A stretch of 64,000 nt of DNA from Trileptium ribeirensis (Eukaryota > Nematoda > Enoplea > Enoplida > Thoracostomopsidae). Positions 48,984 to 59,293 of the stretch are shown here, piece after piece. The position numbers were made by a program, and so were the translations under genes. The stretch spans positions 36,292-100,291 of the forward strand of contig JASANE010009921.1 in the NCBI GenBank assembly GCA_030248225.1, given 5' to 3'. The notes beneath the pieces were generated by a model. It searched no databases and was not told where the DNA came from. It saw only the letters and a list, made by a program, of their open reading frames with translations. How positions within the stretch are numbered: the first letter of the stretch is position 1; every line of letters starts with the position of its first letter.

Positions 48984-49117
48984 GCCATCAGCAGCTAAAC
49001 CAGACGCAGCTAGTGATCCCGACGCGAAAGATGCAACGTCTGGATCATCAGTACCGCAAACGTCGAAAAGCGGAAGCGAAGCTTCCGTTGTCAGTCACCA
49101 ACAAGATGATGCGTTGG
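48984..49117 (+). CDS. M6PR: M6PR-like receptor, stalk exon
   Basis: Acceptor TATTTATTTTAG. The first base completes a Gln codon with the two bases left by the exon ending at 42536, and the next 44 codons stay open. They give a low-complexity luminal stalk rich in Ser, Ala, Asp and Lys (PSAAKPDAASDPDAK, SGSSVPQTSKSGSEA), suited to O-glycosylation between MRH domain and membrane. The most consistent donor is TTGG|GTACCG, phase 1, which joins to the acceptor at 50133. Other donors (GC|GTTGGG with the acceptor at 50118) also keep frame and shift the junction by a few residues. CD-MPR has only a short linker here. Confidence 0.65.
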
Positions 49118-50132
49118 GTACCGTTGTTGGAATAAGTCGCCGTCATCTCAGTGGTGCTTCGGTGTTTTTCACGCTGTATGTTTGCAGAATATATTTTCAA
49201 ACCGACGCTATATATCTGCCAATGTTTTGTATATATACTGGCTTCTCCATTGGCTGAAAATTTTTGCAAGGAGGCATGAGATTAGAATCACCTGGCTCGG
49301 AAAGGATGGTAAACGCATTTAGCCACGGGCGAAGAAATTTAAAAATTTATAAACGGGGATGTGGTTTTGCTTAAACCTTTTGCCGGAGGAGCCATAATTT
49401 TCCCAGGGAGCAACTGTGGGCACCCGTTTTCTTGCCAGGTACCCACTTTTACATTTAAGAAGAAAGAACGATTGAATCTCGGTCCAGATAAAAAGGTTCC
49501 GTGGTCGAAGAAAAGCTAGTGATGTTTCAACAGAATTTGAAAGCTTCCATGAGTAATATTCGTTACAAGCTATTGTTTCGGAACTGTTAACCTAATTTAT
49601 ACAAATATTTCTGCTTCATTATTTGAATATAAATGTCCTGAGTATTTGAATATTTTACGGAAAACATTAACATTTACGGAAAACAACTGCGCAGCAAACG
49701 TTATGTTGATTAGATTAATGATTCTAGTCGATATGAATAGGGCGTTTCTTGGTGCATGTCGTGAGAATACTTCGATATAAGTCTTGAGGCTTTGCCTTGT
49801 CTGAAATAGAGCATTGCATTTGAGGGATAAAGATATGAAAAGTAAAACTAATTGGAATGCGTTAGATCTTATATATGCTAGTGATGCGAATTCGGATACG
49901 CTTCGTATAAAAGCGATGTCGCGAGTGCTAAACAAACGTTATATAAATGGGATTACGCTTATTATTCTGATTGATATGAATAGGGCGTTCCTTGATGCAT
50001 GTCGTGAGGAAGTTTCGCTGCAAGCCTTTAGGCTGAGCGTTGGCCGAGTATTCAGTTTGAGGGATAAACAGGTGAAAATCTGAACTAATAATTATATAAC
50101 TCGAATATTTATTTGCAGTACGGAGTTTTTAG
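49118..50132. other. Intron with diverged duplicated segment
   Basis: Segments at about 49700-49845 and 49940-50085 are diverged direct copies (GATATGAATAGGGCGTT, TTGAGGGATAAA shared), about 245 bp apart. Nothing else recognised. Confidence 0.55.
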
Positions 50133-50284
50133 GAACTACTTCAGTGTTGTATTTTAGACTTATTGTATCCGCAATCGGTTATTTCGTAATCGGAATGCTG
50201 TACAAGCGATATATTATGGGCGCACAAGGCGTCGAACAAATTCCGCATTATTTGATGTGGCGCAGGTCTTTGCGGCGGCTCCAG
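50133..50284 (+). CDS. M6PR: M6PR-like receptor, membrane-span exon
   Basis: This is the diagnostic exon. It encodes a hydrophobic span (SVLYFRLIVSAIGYFVIGML) followed by YKRYIMGAQGVEQIPHYLMW, which lines up without gaps with the membrane exit and juxtamembrane tail of CD-MPR (Y-[QK]-R-x3-GA[KQ]G[MV]EQ[FI]PH...W). The Trp of the CD-MPR Phe-Trp endosome-retrieval motif is kept, while its Phe is replaced by Met. Donor CTCCAG|GTATGG, phase 0. An upstream acceptor (TTTGCAG|TACGG) is stronger by eye but leads to a stop unless the preceding donor changes too. Confidence 0.8.
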
Positions 50285-51324
50285 GTATGGCATAAGTTAA
50301 TTCCTGCGATGAGCGCTGCAGCCTTGTGTTCTTGCAATTTCAGTAAAATGTAAATTTGTGAAACTTTGTAAAAAATCTAGGAGATATTTACATCGGTAAA
50401 TATTTTGTACCGATGATCGTTTAATATATTTCTCCCGGGTGGTACGACACCAGGGGCTCTGGCGGCTTCAGGTATGCCATGGAATAGGTCGGTTGCGTCT
50501 GGGGTGGGAGACCCCCTACTTTTCAAGCTTCAAGCCCTACACATAAAAATATGAACACTATGTTGATTATATAACAAAATTTTACCCACTGTTTGACGAC
50601 ACCCTCCACAGAATGCACACCACCTCTAATGTCCCAGGTTAGTCTGTGAATGGTATAAAAGTTTGGAATAAAATAGGGTCGAACAAATTTCGCATTATTT
50701 AACGTTGCGCGGATCCTATGGTATAGCATAGTTTGGTTTTGTAATGTGCGTTATGAGCCTTATAGCCGTGTGTACTGGTTCATTCGCCATTTTGAAAGTT
50801 TGTGCACTTTTTTAAATGACAGGCAGAATCGGACATTTGTGTTTGGGGACTATGAATGTATAAAGTTATGCGAACAAAAATTGTACCGGAGCCGTATAAC
50901 TAAACGCGATCAGGAAATCACGATCTGACTAAGTGAAACAGTGACCGCGAATGAATCCTGCGTTTTGTTGTGTTGTAAATCGTGACGTTGTAGAGAAGCA
51001 AACCATGTTGTTTGTGCCTGGTCATTGGTTTAAGATTGTGAACTGACTTGACAGAAGAACAGCACAGGCTTACACAAGTGGATTTTCGCATAAGTGCTTA
51101 GCAATAAATTTATAAAGCAAGTTCAATGACAAATGGTAGAGTTTTGTATTGAACGCCGAAGTGTGGGTTTCGGTCAGCCAGAGCGTGATGATCTAGCAGA
51201 ATGTTAGTGAGGAATCGTTACAATCTACTCCTTATAAAGGTTTAAGAATTAAAAATTTTCGCTATAGAGAATTAGGGTCTGTATTGCTTCAATATGTGTA
51301 TTGTCGATTGAATTGTTATTTCAG
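50285..51324. other. Intron of the M6PR-like gene
   Basis: No repeat or element recognised. It ends in AATTGTTATTTCAG. Confidence 0.5.
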
Positions 51325-51699
51325 GATGTATGTTCAGCTCTGCGATCACCCTCTCATGGGATCAGGCGTCCACCGGGTAGTGGTGGTCCGGCTGACGACT
51401 CCTACCGACACTACGACGCCGGGGATCTCTCATTTGACGACCAACCATCACTTTTAACCGGTGGTGGCATATCCCCTTACCATAACCAAACTCCGCCAAT
51501 GACAACTGCTGCGAACCAGGATTACCAACCAGTTAGAGTTAATCCTCCTCCGCCAGCGTTTATGGGCGTCGGCGTTGGTACTGGACTAATTCCAGATGGA
51601 AATAATCGAAATCCAATGGCAGGAACGAACGCGAACGGTTCAAACCTGACGAATAGCAACGGAAGAGACGATGCCGATGAACGGCTCTTGCAAGTATGA
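51325..51699 (+). CDS. M6PR: M6PR-like receptor, cytosolic tail exon with dileucine end
   Basis: Phase-0 acceptor TTATTTCAG. The exon opens DVCSALRS, matching the palmitoylated CDFVCRS region of CD-MPR with one of the two cysteines kept. About 115 residues of Gly/Pro/Asn-rich tail follow. They include YQPV, a YxxPhi-type AP-binding motif, and a last segment DDADERLLQV directly before TGA (51697-51699). D-E-R-L-L fits the DxxLL signal bound by GGA adaptors, preceded by an acidic cluster, as at the end of CD- and CI-MPR. The complete tail from the membrane is about twice the length of vertebrate CD-MPR. A GTATGA overlaps the stop and could be a cryptic donor, but ending here fits the family. 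Confidence 0.8.
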   Translation, partial: DVCSALRSPSHGIRRPPGSGGPADDSYRHYDAGDLSFDDQPSLLTGGGISPYHNQTPPMTTAANQDYQPVRVNPPPPAFMGVGVGTGLIPDGNNRNPMAGTNANGSNLTNSNGRDDADERLLQV

Positions 51700-51874
51700 A
51701 AACAGGTACTCCCAACATCTAATGGACACCTTCAGTTAAAGCAACCGAGAATTAGTCCGCCCTTATCCATGATCTGATTTGTATTTTTGCACCGGGTATA
51801 CCATCTCGTTATTTTTCTAAAGATTCGTCAACTGAAACCAAATCACACAAATGACGATTATTGTTACAAGCCAC

Positions 51875-52610
51875 TAGTACTAGTATGTTGCAAGCGAGAA
51901 TATAACGGGGCGAGCGTGGGTTCATTTTTAAGTTACTAATTTTGTTTAATCGGCTCTTGAACCCTGCATCCAGTGAAAATCCTAAATCTCGTCGACCATA
52001 AACCCATCTAAAACAACTGACAACGCATCAAGTATTTGTGCTGGTCTCCAGATAACTAAATCATGGTATTAGGCTGTACCAGATACCATATATACACAAT
52101 TCTTGATGACCCTGTACGCAATACATGATTTGGACAAAATGAAAATGCGCTACATTTTGGAAATAGGATTCATCGACTGTAAAACCCATAAAATCCCATG
52201 AAAAGGGAAATATAGTCACGTTGGACTATGGATAGCAAAACCATTGTATCCATCGTGTTTGATAGCCTAATAGGTACTCATTGTAAAGTAAAAACAAGCA
52301 ATAACACGGCGAAATCTAAAAAAATCGCTATTTCAGGCAAAGGATCGATGATCTATATTCATGCCCAGAGCGGCCCAGATAGTTGTCGCACAAAAAGTCT
52401 TAGTCAGCAAAGCTGTAGATTTCGATGAACTGATCGTAGTCTACAATTTTTCGATGCGAAGTCCGTGTCGCGAGATACGAGCCGCGAAAGACTGGTACCC
52501 ATATGGCCTGATTTGGCAAATAACTCTTAGAAACTTGGTTTTTTCATTTTGACACGAAAGATGAGATCGGAGCTGTTCGCGTTCAACTAAAGGGCACATC
52601 GTCGTAACTG
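51875..52610 (+). mobile_element. Internally deleted copy of the 42.5-45.9 kb element
   Basis: Matches the left (42540-42955) and right (45470-45905) flanks of that element joined at about 52190, without its coding core. It begins about 175 bp after the receptor stop codon and so probably lies in or just beyond the 3' UTR. Identity looks moderate, so the copies are old. Confidence 0.6.
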
Positions 52611-52955
52611 CTGCTAAAGAACAAAAAATATTTGTCGAAGTCCGTCCATCCGAAAATGATATATGAATACCAGCGATAGACAAAAGAAATTTTTATGATT
52701 TTTCCCTTTAGCGCCGTCAGTGAAGACTCTGTTCGCTTCGCTCGCTCCGTTTCAAAAACTTATGTGATAATTTTGGAGGCTTAGTATTATAGCTTATGAT
52801 ACAAAAGTCAATGTTAGAATGTCATTTAGAGTCATAATAGTAATGTAATACCTTTGTAATTCATGACTATTTTGATGTATTATATACGACATATTTTTAG
52901 GTCTAGAAACGATTTTCGTTTGCAGGTAAAAGCTGTGATATTACACTGAAGCCGA
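52611..52955. other. Unassigned spacer
   Basis: Nothing recognised. Confidence 0.35.
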
Positions 52956-53545
52956 TTGTAAAATAGTTTAAAGTTAAGTGTAGAACACTTTAAAGCTGAG
53001 GATAGAACCGTTTGAGGTCATGATAGAGCTGTTTGAAGTGGAGTAGAGAGCAGTTAGAAGCTGAAGATGGAGCAGTGGATAGAGTATTTGACGGCGATAA
53101 TACACCCGATTGAAGTCGACGATATAGTAAAAATATGTATCATCCTACTAATATATTCAAAAGCATAGCTACCTAGCATGAGGTACTTTCAACGTGTTCC
53201 TGTTGATAAAACAAGCAAAACAAAAAAGTTGGTCAAAATCTATAATTGGTTAGCGGAATATGGCCAATTTTGTGTTTTAGTTTGTCGGTCCTTTCAGCGT
53301 GTTCCTCTGGCTAAAAGAAGCAAATAAAATCCATCAAGCGCTTCCCGAAATATCGCCAATTCCGTGTTTTCTAGTCTTGTGGGCGACTTCCTGCGTTTCA
53401 CAATGAAAATGTGCTCCGGTACTTACTAAACAAAAAGGTGATGAAAATGTATCAAGCGGTTCCCAAAATATGGCTAATTTTGCATTTTGGTCTTCATGTG
53501 GCGGCACGCTGTGTACCGGAGGTACAAATCGATTGGAAATGTACA
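52956..53545. repeat. Two sets of degenerate short repeats
   Basis: At about 52956-53115 a 30-bp motif (GATAGAGC.GTTTGAAG.-like) recurs with many changes. At about 53185-53545 three diverged units of roughly 110 bp share TTTCA.CGTGTTCCT.TGG and AATATGGCCAATTTTG-like blocks. Confidence 0.5.
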
Positions 53546-54175
53546 GTCGCGCCAGAGATTAATGCAATCGAAAACGATCGACATCGGTAATTATTGATAA
53601 GTTATGCCTGAAAAACCTATAAAATTGCACTATTTTAGAATTCAGAGGGGTCGGGTGGTAGCCAAAAATGTTGTTCCTGTATTCCCACACAAATTTCCTA
53701 CTCAACAAAAGCACTCGTCCAAATCCATAGACTGTTCACCAGTTATTTTCAAAAGTATCTGACTGACCCAAAACTTGGGATACACAGACAAATGAACATA
53801 CGGCAATTAGTATATGCGATAATGGGGTGCATGAGGATTTCGCCTTGGTCAAAAACAGGATGCCCAGCACCTAGGAAAGCCTGGGATGGCAAATGGGAAA
53901 TTCAGTGGCGTAGTTGTAAAAGTGCAAAAAACCTGGGATTTTCATGTGAAGTAGGTAGACATTTGGGAAACGAGATACCCAACCTAACACGTCCCAGCGG
54001 ATCATAGCTACCCCTATGCCTTTTACTAAATATGCACGTAGACATTTGGCATATCGAGATACTAAATATGCTACATATTGCATTTAACATTTAACAGTTG
54101 CATATAACTTCTAGCCCTGCTTTCGTTGCAGCATTCTGTTTTCGGCTCCATGCAAACAAAATCGCCTGTTATAAG
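53546..54175. other. Unassigned spacer
   Basis: A 71-codon plus-strand frame at 53792-54007 has no recognisable motif. Short direct repeats of CGTAGACATTTGG type occur around 53955-54070. Confidence 0.35.
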
Positions 54176-54179
54176 TAGA

Positions 54180-54200
54180 CAATAATAATAATAATAATGT
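54180..54200. repeat. (AAT)n microsatellite
   Basis: Six or so AAT units directly before the next coding-like patch. Confidence 0.85.
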
Positions 54201-54571
54201 CTAAATTTCAAGATGTTTCGCTAGATGAGTCAGATATCCGGAGTTTTTATAAGAGGCATCGAAAGGTGATCCGAGCGAGGGTCGCTGCGACTAGTGCTGC
54301 AAGGAGTTCAGTCTGAGTAATATAAGAGTTCAGGCGATCTGCAACCACAGGAAATCGTAAAGCAGACGCTGAAAGTGCAAGAAGCGTCACCGCTCAACCC
54401 TGCGTGGCCACGATATGCAAGATGCCGACTCCGACTCCTTCCAGTTGGCGAACCCGATGCTACCCCTGCTGTGTGGTTCACTTGAGCGCGTCCTGCGATC
54501 ACTGCCCATTCGTCTCGTTAAGCCAGAGCACTACGACCGGCCAACGTCAGTCTCAAGTCCTCGTGTGAGTT
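54197..54571 (+). pseudogene. Coding-like relic of unknown origin
   Basis: A 39-codon frame from ATG at 54197 (MSKFQDVSLDESDIRSFYKR, then Arg/Ala-rich) ends at TGA 54314-54316. A second, differently framed stretch at 54397-54571 reads RGHDMQDADSDSFQLANPML and on to SVSSPRVS. The patch is markedly more GC-rich than its surroundings. It could be a decayed retroelement gag segment; no family motif was found. Confidence 0.25.
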
Positions 54572-55296
54572 AGTTAGATTGAAACTGTTTCTGTTAAACC
54601 TTGGATTTCGGCCAAAAAAACCTGGAATTTCATGGTGGCCGGCCGCTAGGAATCCTGCTAAAAGCGGAACTGGATGTTCGTGTTACAAAGCCATTTCGAG
54701 ATTGTTCCAGTTAACCTGTGATTTCGCAAGTGGTTTCCTTAAGTCTATAATCAACACAACGGTTTCATTGGCGTATTTAGAATTTTCATTTGGGAGGGAG
54801 GCATGTTTAAGTCATTTTATTTAATAGTGGTATACAACATTTTTATGTTACGTATACTATATTGTCAGATGGATCTGTCTACCAATGGGTTACCCTTGGT
54901 ATTTTTGGGAGTGGGAAAAACTGGGGGAGGGCATCATGGACCAATCCCCCAATCACTAATTATATATGCCAGTGAACGGTTTGACAATAAGGTTGTTATG
55001 GTTTCGCAAAGCTAACTGTTTAATACAGTGTTTTGTTGTTCTTTATTATAATTTCAGCTTTATACTGTTGTTGTGTTATATATACGTTGTCAGTGTTTGT
55101 ATTTCACGCTTAGGAATCAACGCAAGTTTTTTGCGAACTGTTCGTGAAAAATTATCGAATAGCAATTCGCGAAAAATTTGCTTTTATTTCTGAGCGTGAT
55201 TGTTCACACATTATACAATTTGTATTCTAGTTAAAACCCTTGTACCAGTTTGTAAACAACGTTATGTCTCAGTTTTTTAATTATTGAGAAATGGTT
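54572..55296. other. Unassigned spacer
   Basis: Short open frames only. Confidence 0.35.
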
Positions 55297-55543
55297 GAAA
55301 TTAGATCAATCAACCAAAACGGTAGCTCGCTCTAAAACAGAACTGGGAATCATTCGGATTTATATACATTGCTGGTTTTCGAGTAGGTTTGTCAAAACTA
55401 TCTCTCATAAACAATAGAATTGAAATTAGATTAATCCAACCGCGGTAGCTCGGTCTAAAACAGAATTGGGAATCATTCGGGTTTATATACATTGCTATTT
55501 TTCGAGTAGGTTTGTCAAAACTATCTCTCATAAACAATAGAAT
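55297..55543. repeat. Two-copy 125-bp direct repeat
   Basis: Copies begin GAAATTAGAT.AATC at 55297 and 55422 and share GGGAATCATTCGG.TTTATA and GTCAAAACTATCTCTCATAA. Confidence 0.9.
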
Positions 55544-55763
55544 TTTTAGGACCCGACATTTACAGTTATTGTCGTTTTAAAATATTCACAGCTCTGAATG
55601 GTGGTTTCTGGAACGTCAAAGCTGTGAATGTATATACGTTTTATGAGTTCATTGTAAAATGTTTTGCTATCTGTAATGAAACACGAACAATTTCGCGCGT
55701 TTCAAGGTGGCTCTTGCAATGTATGTATTGTGCCGTTGTAGTCTTGAGCTTACCGTAAAATGT

Positions 55764-56188
55764 AGTATTAATGGATTAAATTATGTTAACATATTTGAAC
55801 GCCATACGTTACATAAAATAGAAGCTGAACTGTAAAAAGTGAGAATTGAACCTCGAAACTCGGCTCGGCTTCAAATCACAGTCTGCCATGATACCAGAGT
55901 TGCCTAGGCGCAGTCGTAGATCTGTCTGTGGAAGCTAAACATAATTATTACTGACGCTATAATACAACAGCAAGAACAAGTATTAATGAATTAAATTATG
56001 TTAACATATTTGAACGTTACATAACATAGAAGCTGAACTGTAAAAAGTGAGAATTGAACCTCGAAACTCGGCTCGGCTTCAAATCACAGTCTGCCATGAT
56101 ATCTGAGTTGTTTAGTGGCAGTCATAGATATGTCTGTGAAAGCTAAACATAATAATTACTGACGCTATAATACAACAGCAAGAACAAA
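55764..56188. repeat. Two-copy 210-216-bp direct repeat
   Basis: Copies at 55764-55979 and 55980-56188 start GTATTAATG.ATTAAATTAT and end CTATAATACAACAGCAAGAA. Few differences, so a recent tandem duplication. Confidence 0.9.
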
Positions 56189-57007
56189 CGAAGTCTGAAT
56201 CGGCTCGGCTCTTAAAAGATCAAAAAACAACTTTATATATATATATCGAGTTTCTTTTGTGGTTTGTATGTATTTTATAGGTTCTGTGTAAATAATAGAG
56301 ATTCGAACTTAATGGACACAAATAATAAGCATCGACCATTTTTACTGTTCTCGGTGTCTTTTGAGCGATTAAAAGTGGGTAAACACCAGTTGTTCATCGT
56401 TTAACCAGGAAAAAGACTGGTTTTGCCGAAATTGCCATGAAAAGGCACAAGACTTCGGTGTAGGTCTGCTGCTCTCTTAATGTTTTGTTACGACTGACAT
56501 TTGGATTGATCACTACTCACCGTTGTTTATTACCGTAAGATTTTTTCCGTGGGAGTTGTTATTTGATTTTTACAATTTTCTACACTTTATGTTGTCTTAA
56601 ACTATTGAGTAACAGTGAATTCAATGTTCGCGTTTGTTACAGGATGTATAATGGCATACGTATATAATTTTGTTTTTTTTATGAATCTCAAGTTGTATTT
56701 ACGTTAGCGGGTTCTTGAACATATTCTGAAATCCTATAGTCTCCCTCTTTTTTGTTCTATAACTCTGACACAATTGGTAGAAGCTGTGCGCACTTCATTG
56801 GTCGGAGATTTTGAGATGTACAGCAAATCAAATGATTTTTCCAAAAGTTGTAAAACAACAGTTATTAAAGCTATTGATCATCTGGACCCAGTAAATGTTT
56901 TGTTTGTCTGTTTATAAGTAATATAATTATTGTCACATGGAAATTAAGAATTTGTTTCGAAGATATACATACGAGCCTTGATTATTATATCTTAATCATA
57001 TATATAT
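56189..57007. other. Unassigned spacer
   Basis: Nothing recognised apart from a short TA run near 56235. Confidence 0.35.
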
Positions 57008-58143
57008 CAGGGAGTAACCGGAATTCCGGTTCCGCTTCCGGCGAAAATCGTGTTCCGGTTGCGGTACCAGCAAAAGGCAAAAGCTATACCGGAACAGGAA
57101 TTCGGGTTTGAAATTTTCGTATTTTTGCTTCATCTGTGGTCCACATATATATGTAATATATACGCAATGATCAAGTTCCAATACAACCAAACAAAAGAAA
57201 AGATTAGTTGAGCAAATTGCCGTGTGAAACGTAAGTAGGACACGTAATTTCAGTACCAATTTTTCATCTTGACCCGGCAAGAGTTTGTTAACAAAACAAA
57301 GCCACCTTGATGCTTATAGCTGCTATTTTACTGATTCAGATGTCTGCGCGGTGTCTTAGAATTAAACCGGTGCAACTCGGTAACAGAGTATGGATTATGT
57401 AGAAGTACTTAGCTGTAAGGTTGACTAACATAAGTTGCGTAAAGCACCAGCCAGTGCGCTTGTAAACTTTGTAAATCAGTCTACATTGAAGTAAAGTAAT
57501 GGTGTCTGCAACGCAGCCAGAAACTGCGCTCTTGACAATGAACTGTATTTATATATTGAAAATGTGCAAGCAGTATCACAGTTTGTCTCATTTATAGCAT
57601 TCTGATTAGAAAGTTATCATCATTATCATCTAACTGACGGGCACTGGTTGCCCAATACCAGCCTAAACAGTGTCTGTGAGCACATATCAGAAAATTATAG
57701 TATATACACCTTCTACAATTTTCTCTTAGAACCATATAAATCAATAATTTCACGTTTCTTACAGAATAACATGTAACAAACGTATATATATGTAGTAAGG
57801 CGACTGGAGACAGAGTGAAAGTGATTATTCTACGCTCCATGCGTTATAAGCACATATAGTTTGACGCAATATACGCGAGGGTGTATAATGGAAGGAATTT
57901 TTTGCTCTGAGGGTCCAAAAACCGACATATTGTTCGATAAAAAACGCTATTAGCTTCCTCAGTCTCTTTAAATTTCCAGAAAGGCAATACCATCGCAATA
58001 TATAAAGTTTAATGTAAAAGTTATTTTGAATACATTTTAAATCCACTGTGCCTTTACTTCTTGCTTTATCTGTTTTACTATATATAAGTTTTGAAGACTA
58101 GGTTCCGGATCCGGTTTAAATGGACGGTTCCGGTTATTCCATG
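57008..58143 (-). mobile_element. hAT-like non-autonomous element, copy E (1136 bp, reverse)
   Basis: Starts CAGGGAGTAACCGGAATTCC and ends GGTTATTCCATG, where one base differs from the family's CCCTG. Flanking 8-mers are both ATATATAT. Interior matches copies A and C. Its right target duplication directly abuts the MITE at 58153. Confidence 0.82.
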
Positions 58144-58152
58144 ATATATATA

Positions 58153-58288
58153 CAGTACCCGCCAAAAATGACTCGCTCGCTTGAAATAAATTTGTTCTAA
58201 AAATAGAATTTACTATTAAATAAAATAGTTTCGAAATCTCGAGCGAGCCACTCGCTCGAAATGCGACGGTCATTTTTGGCGAGTACTG
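58153..58288. mobile_element. 136-bp Tc1/mariner-like MITE
   Basis: Ends CAGTACCCGCCAAAAATGAC and GTCATTTTTGGCGAGTACTG are inverted repeats with one mismatch, flanked by TA at 58151-58152 and 58289-58290. Inside lie repeated CTCGCTCG / CGAGCGAG blocks near both ends. No coding. Confidence 0.9.
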
Positions 58289-59105
58289 TATAATGTGTAG
58301 ATGGGTACTTTTTTGTGTTCACTCTAGCATGTCTTACACAGCTGTTTATTAGAACATTCCATTAGCAACTTGTATATGAAGTTGATGTTGGAATAATTTG
58401 TTTGTATTAAGTTGTCAAGGAATTAGGAATATTTTAAAACTTGCATTTATATCGCGACTCTTTTGTATATATTCAACCGTTATGTGACATCAGTATAAAT
58501 GTATTTACATTGACAAATATCTGTTGGTAGTGGACGAAACAGGTTGATTCATGTGCACTGTTTATTAGAAAGGCTGTTGACGACTTTTGGTTAGCGTTAC
58601 TGGAACCATTTGATATAATGTAATAAACCGATATCGAGTCGCAAACGGAAAACTTATGAATTTAGTTCTGGCTTCGCGCACAAAAATTGACAAAATCTAT
58701 TGGTTAACTCTTAGCCAAACTGATACATTGTGTTTGAACAAAATGTCGGAATTTTTAATTTGCAGAAAAATGGTTTCCCAACTTCTATCATCTGTATATT
58801 TTTAAATTAGTGAGGTATTTGTGAACAATTTTAATTTACGAGTGAGGTAGGCAAATCGATCGTATATATAGCTTAGCTGTTGGTGACGGCGAACAGAATT
58901 CGTTAATGGTGGAAGTTAAACCCCTAGAAATTCCAAATTTGTGTACTTTTCGGGGTGGCGAACTTATCGGCCAATTTATTGTCTTAGCTTATGCCGCCAG
59001 CAATCTTCGATTACGGCCCACCGCTTTCGAATAGCCCCTGCTGCATTTGTAATTTTATATACATTTTTTATTTCTTGTCTTTTACCAAAGCCATGGATTT
59101 CAAGC
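58289..59105. other. Unassigned spacer
   Basis: Nothing recognised; frames at 58941-59297 (plus) shadow the Merlin relic on the other strand. Confidence 0.35.
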
Positions 59106-59293
59106 GATCGAGTATGTTTCGTCACGGCAAATTCTCTTGTCCAAACCACACATAAATTCATCGTACAACTCTGGAATCACACCACGATCTCCAGCATACC
59201 GAGTACTTCGTGTAAGTCGGCTGCAATACCTTCGACAGCATTTGTGCACTTACCAGTGTTTGGGTCGACTAAATGTCGAGAATGGTTAACGGT
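59106..59293 (-). pseudogene. Merlin (IS1016-like) transposase fragment
   Basis: On the minus strand from 59293 the reading TVNHSRHLVDPNTGKCTNAV continues with EGIAADLHEVL, matching the conserved catalytic block of Merlin/IS1016 DDE transposases (VNHS..FVDP.TGA.TN.IEG.W). A stop at 59177-59179 ends that frame. The next frame continues with LYDEFMCGLDKR, corresponding to the following conserved (L)DEFMW-like segment. The Trp after the IEG block is missing. No upstream catalytic part or terminal inverted repeats were found. Confidence 0.7.

Noticed and set aside
54308..54502. Minus-strand 64-codon frame
   Set aside because: Shadow of the GC-rich coding-like patch on the plus strand, without motifs.
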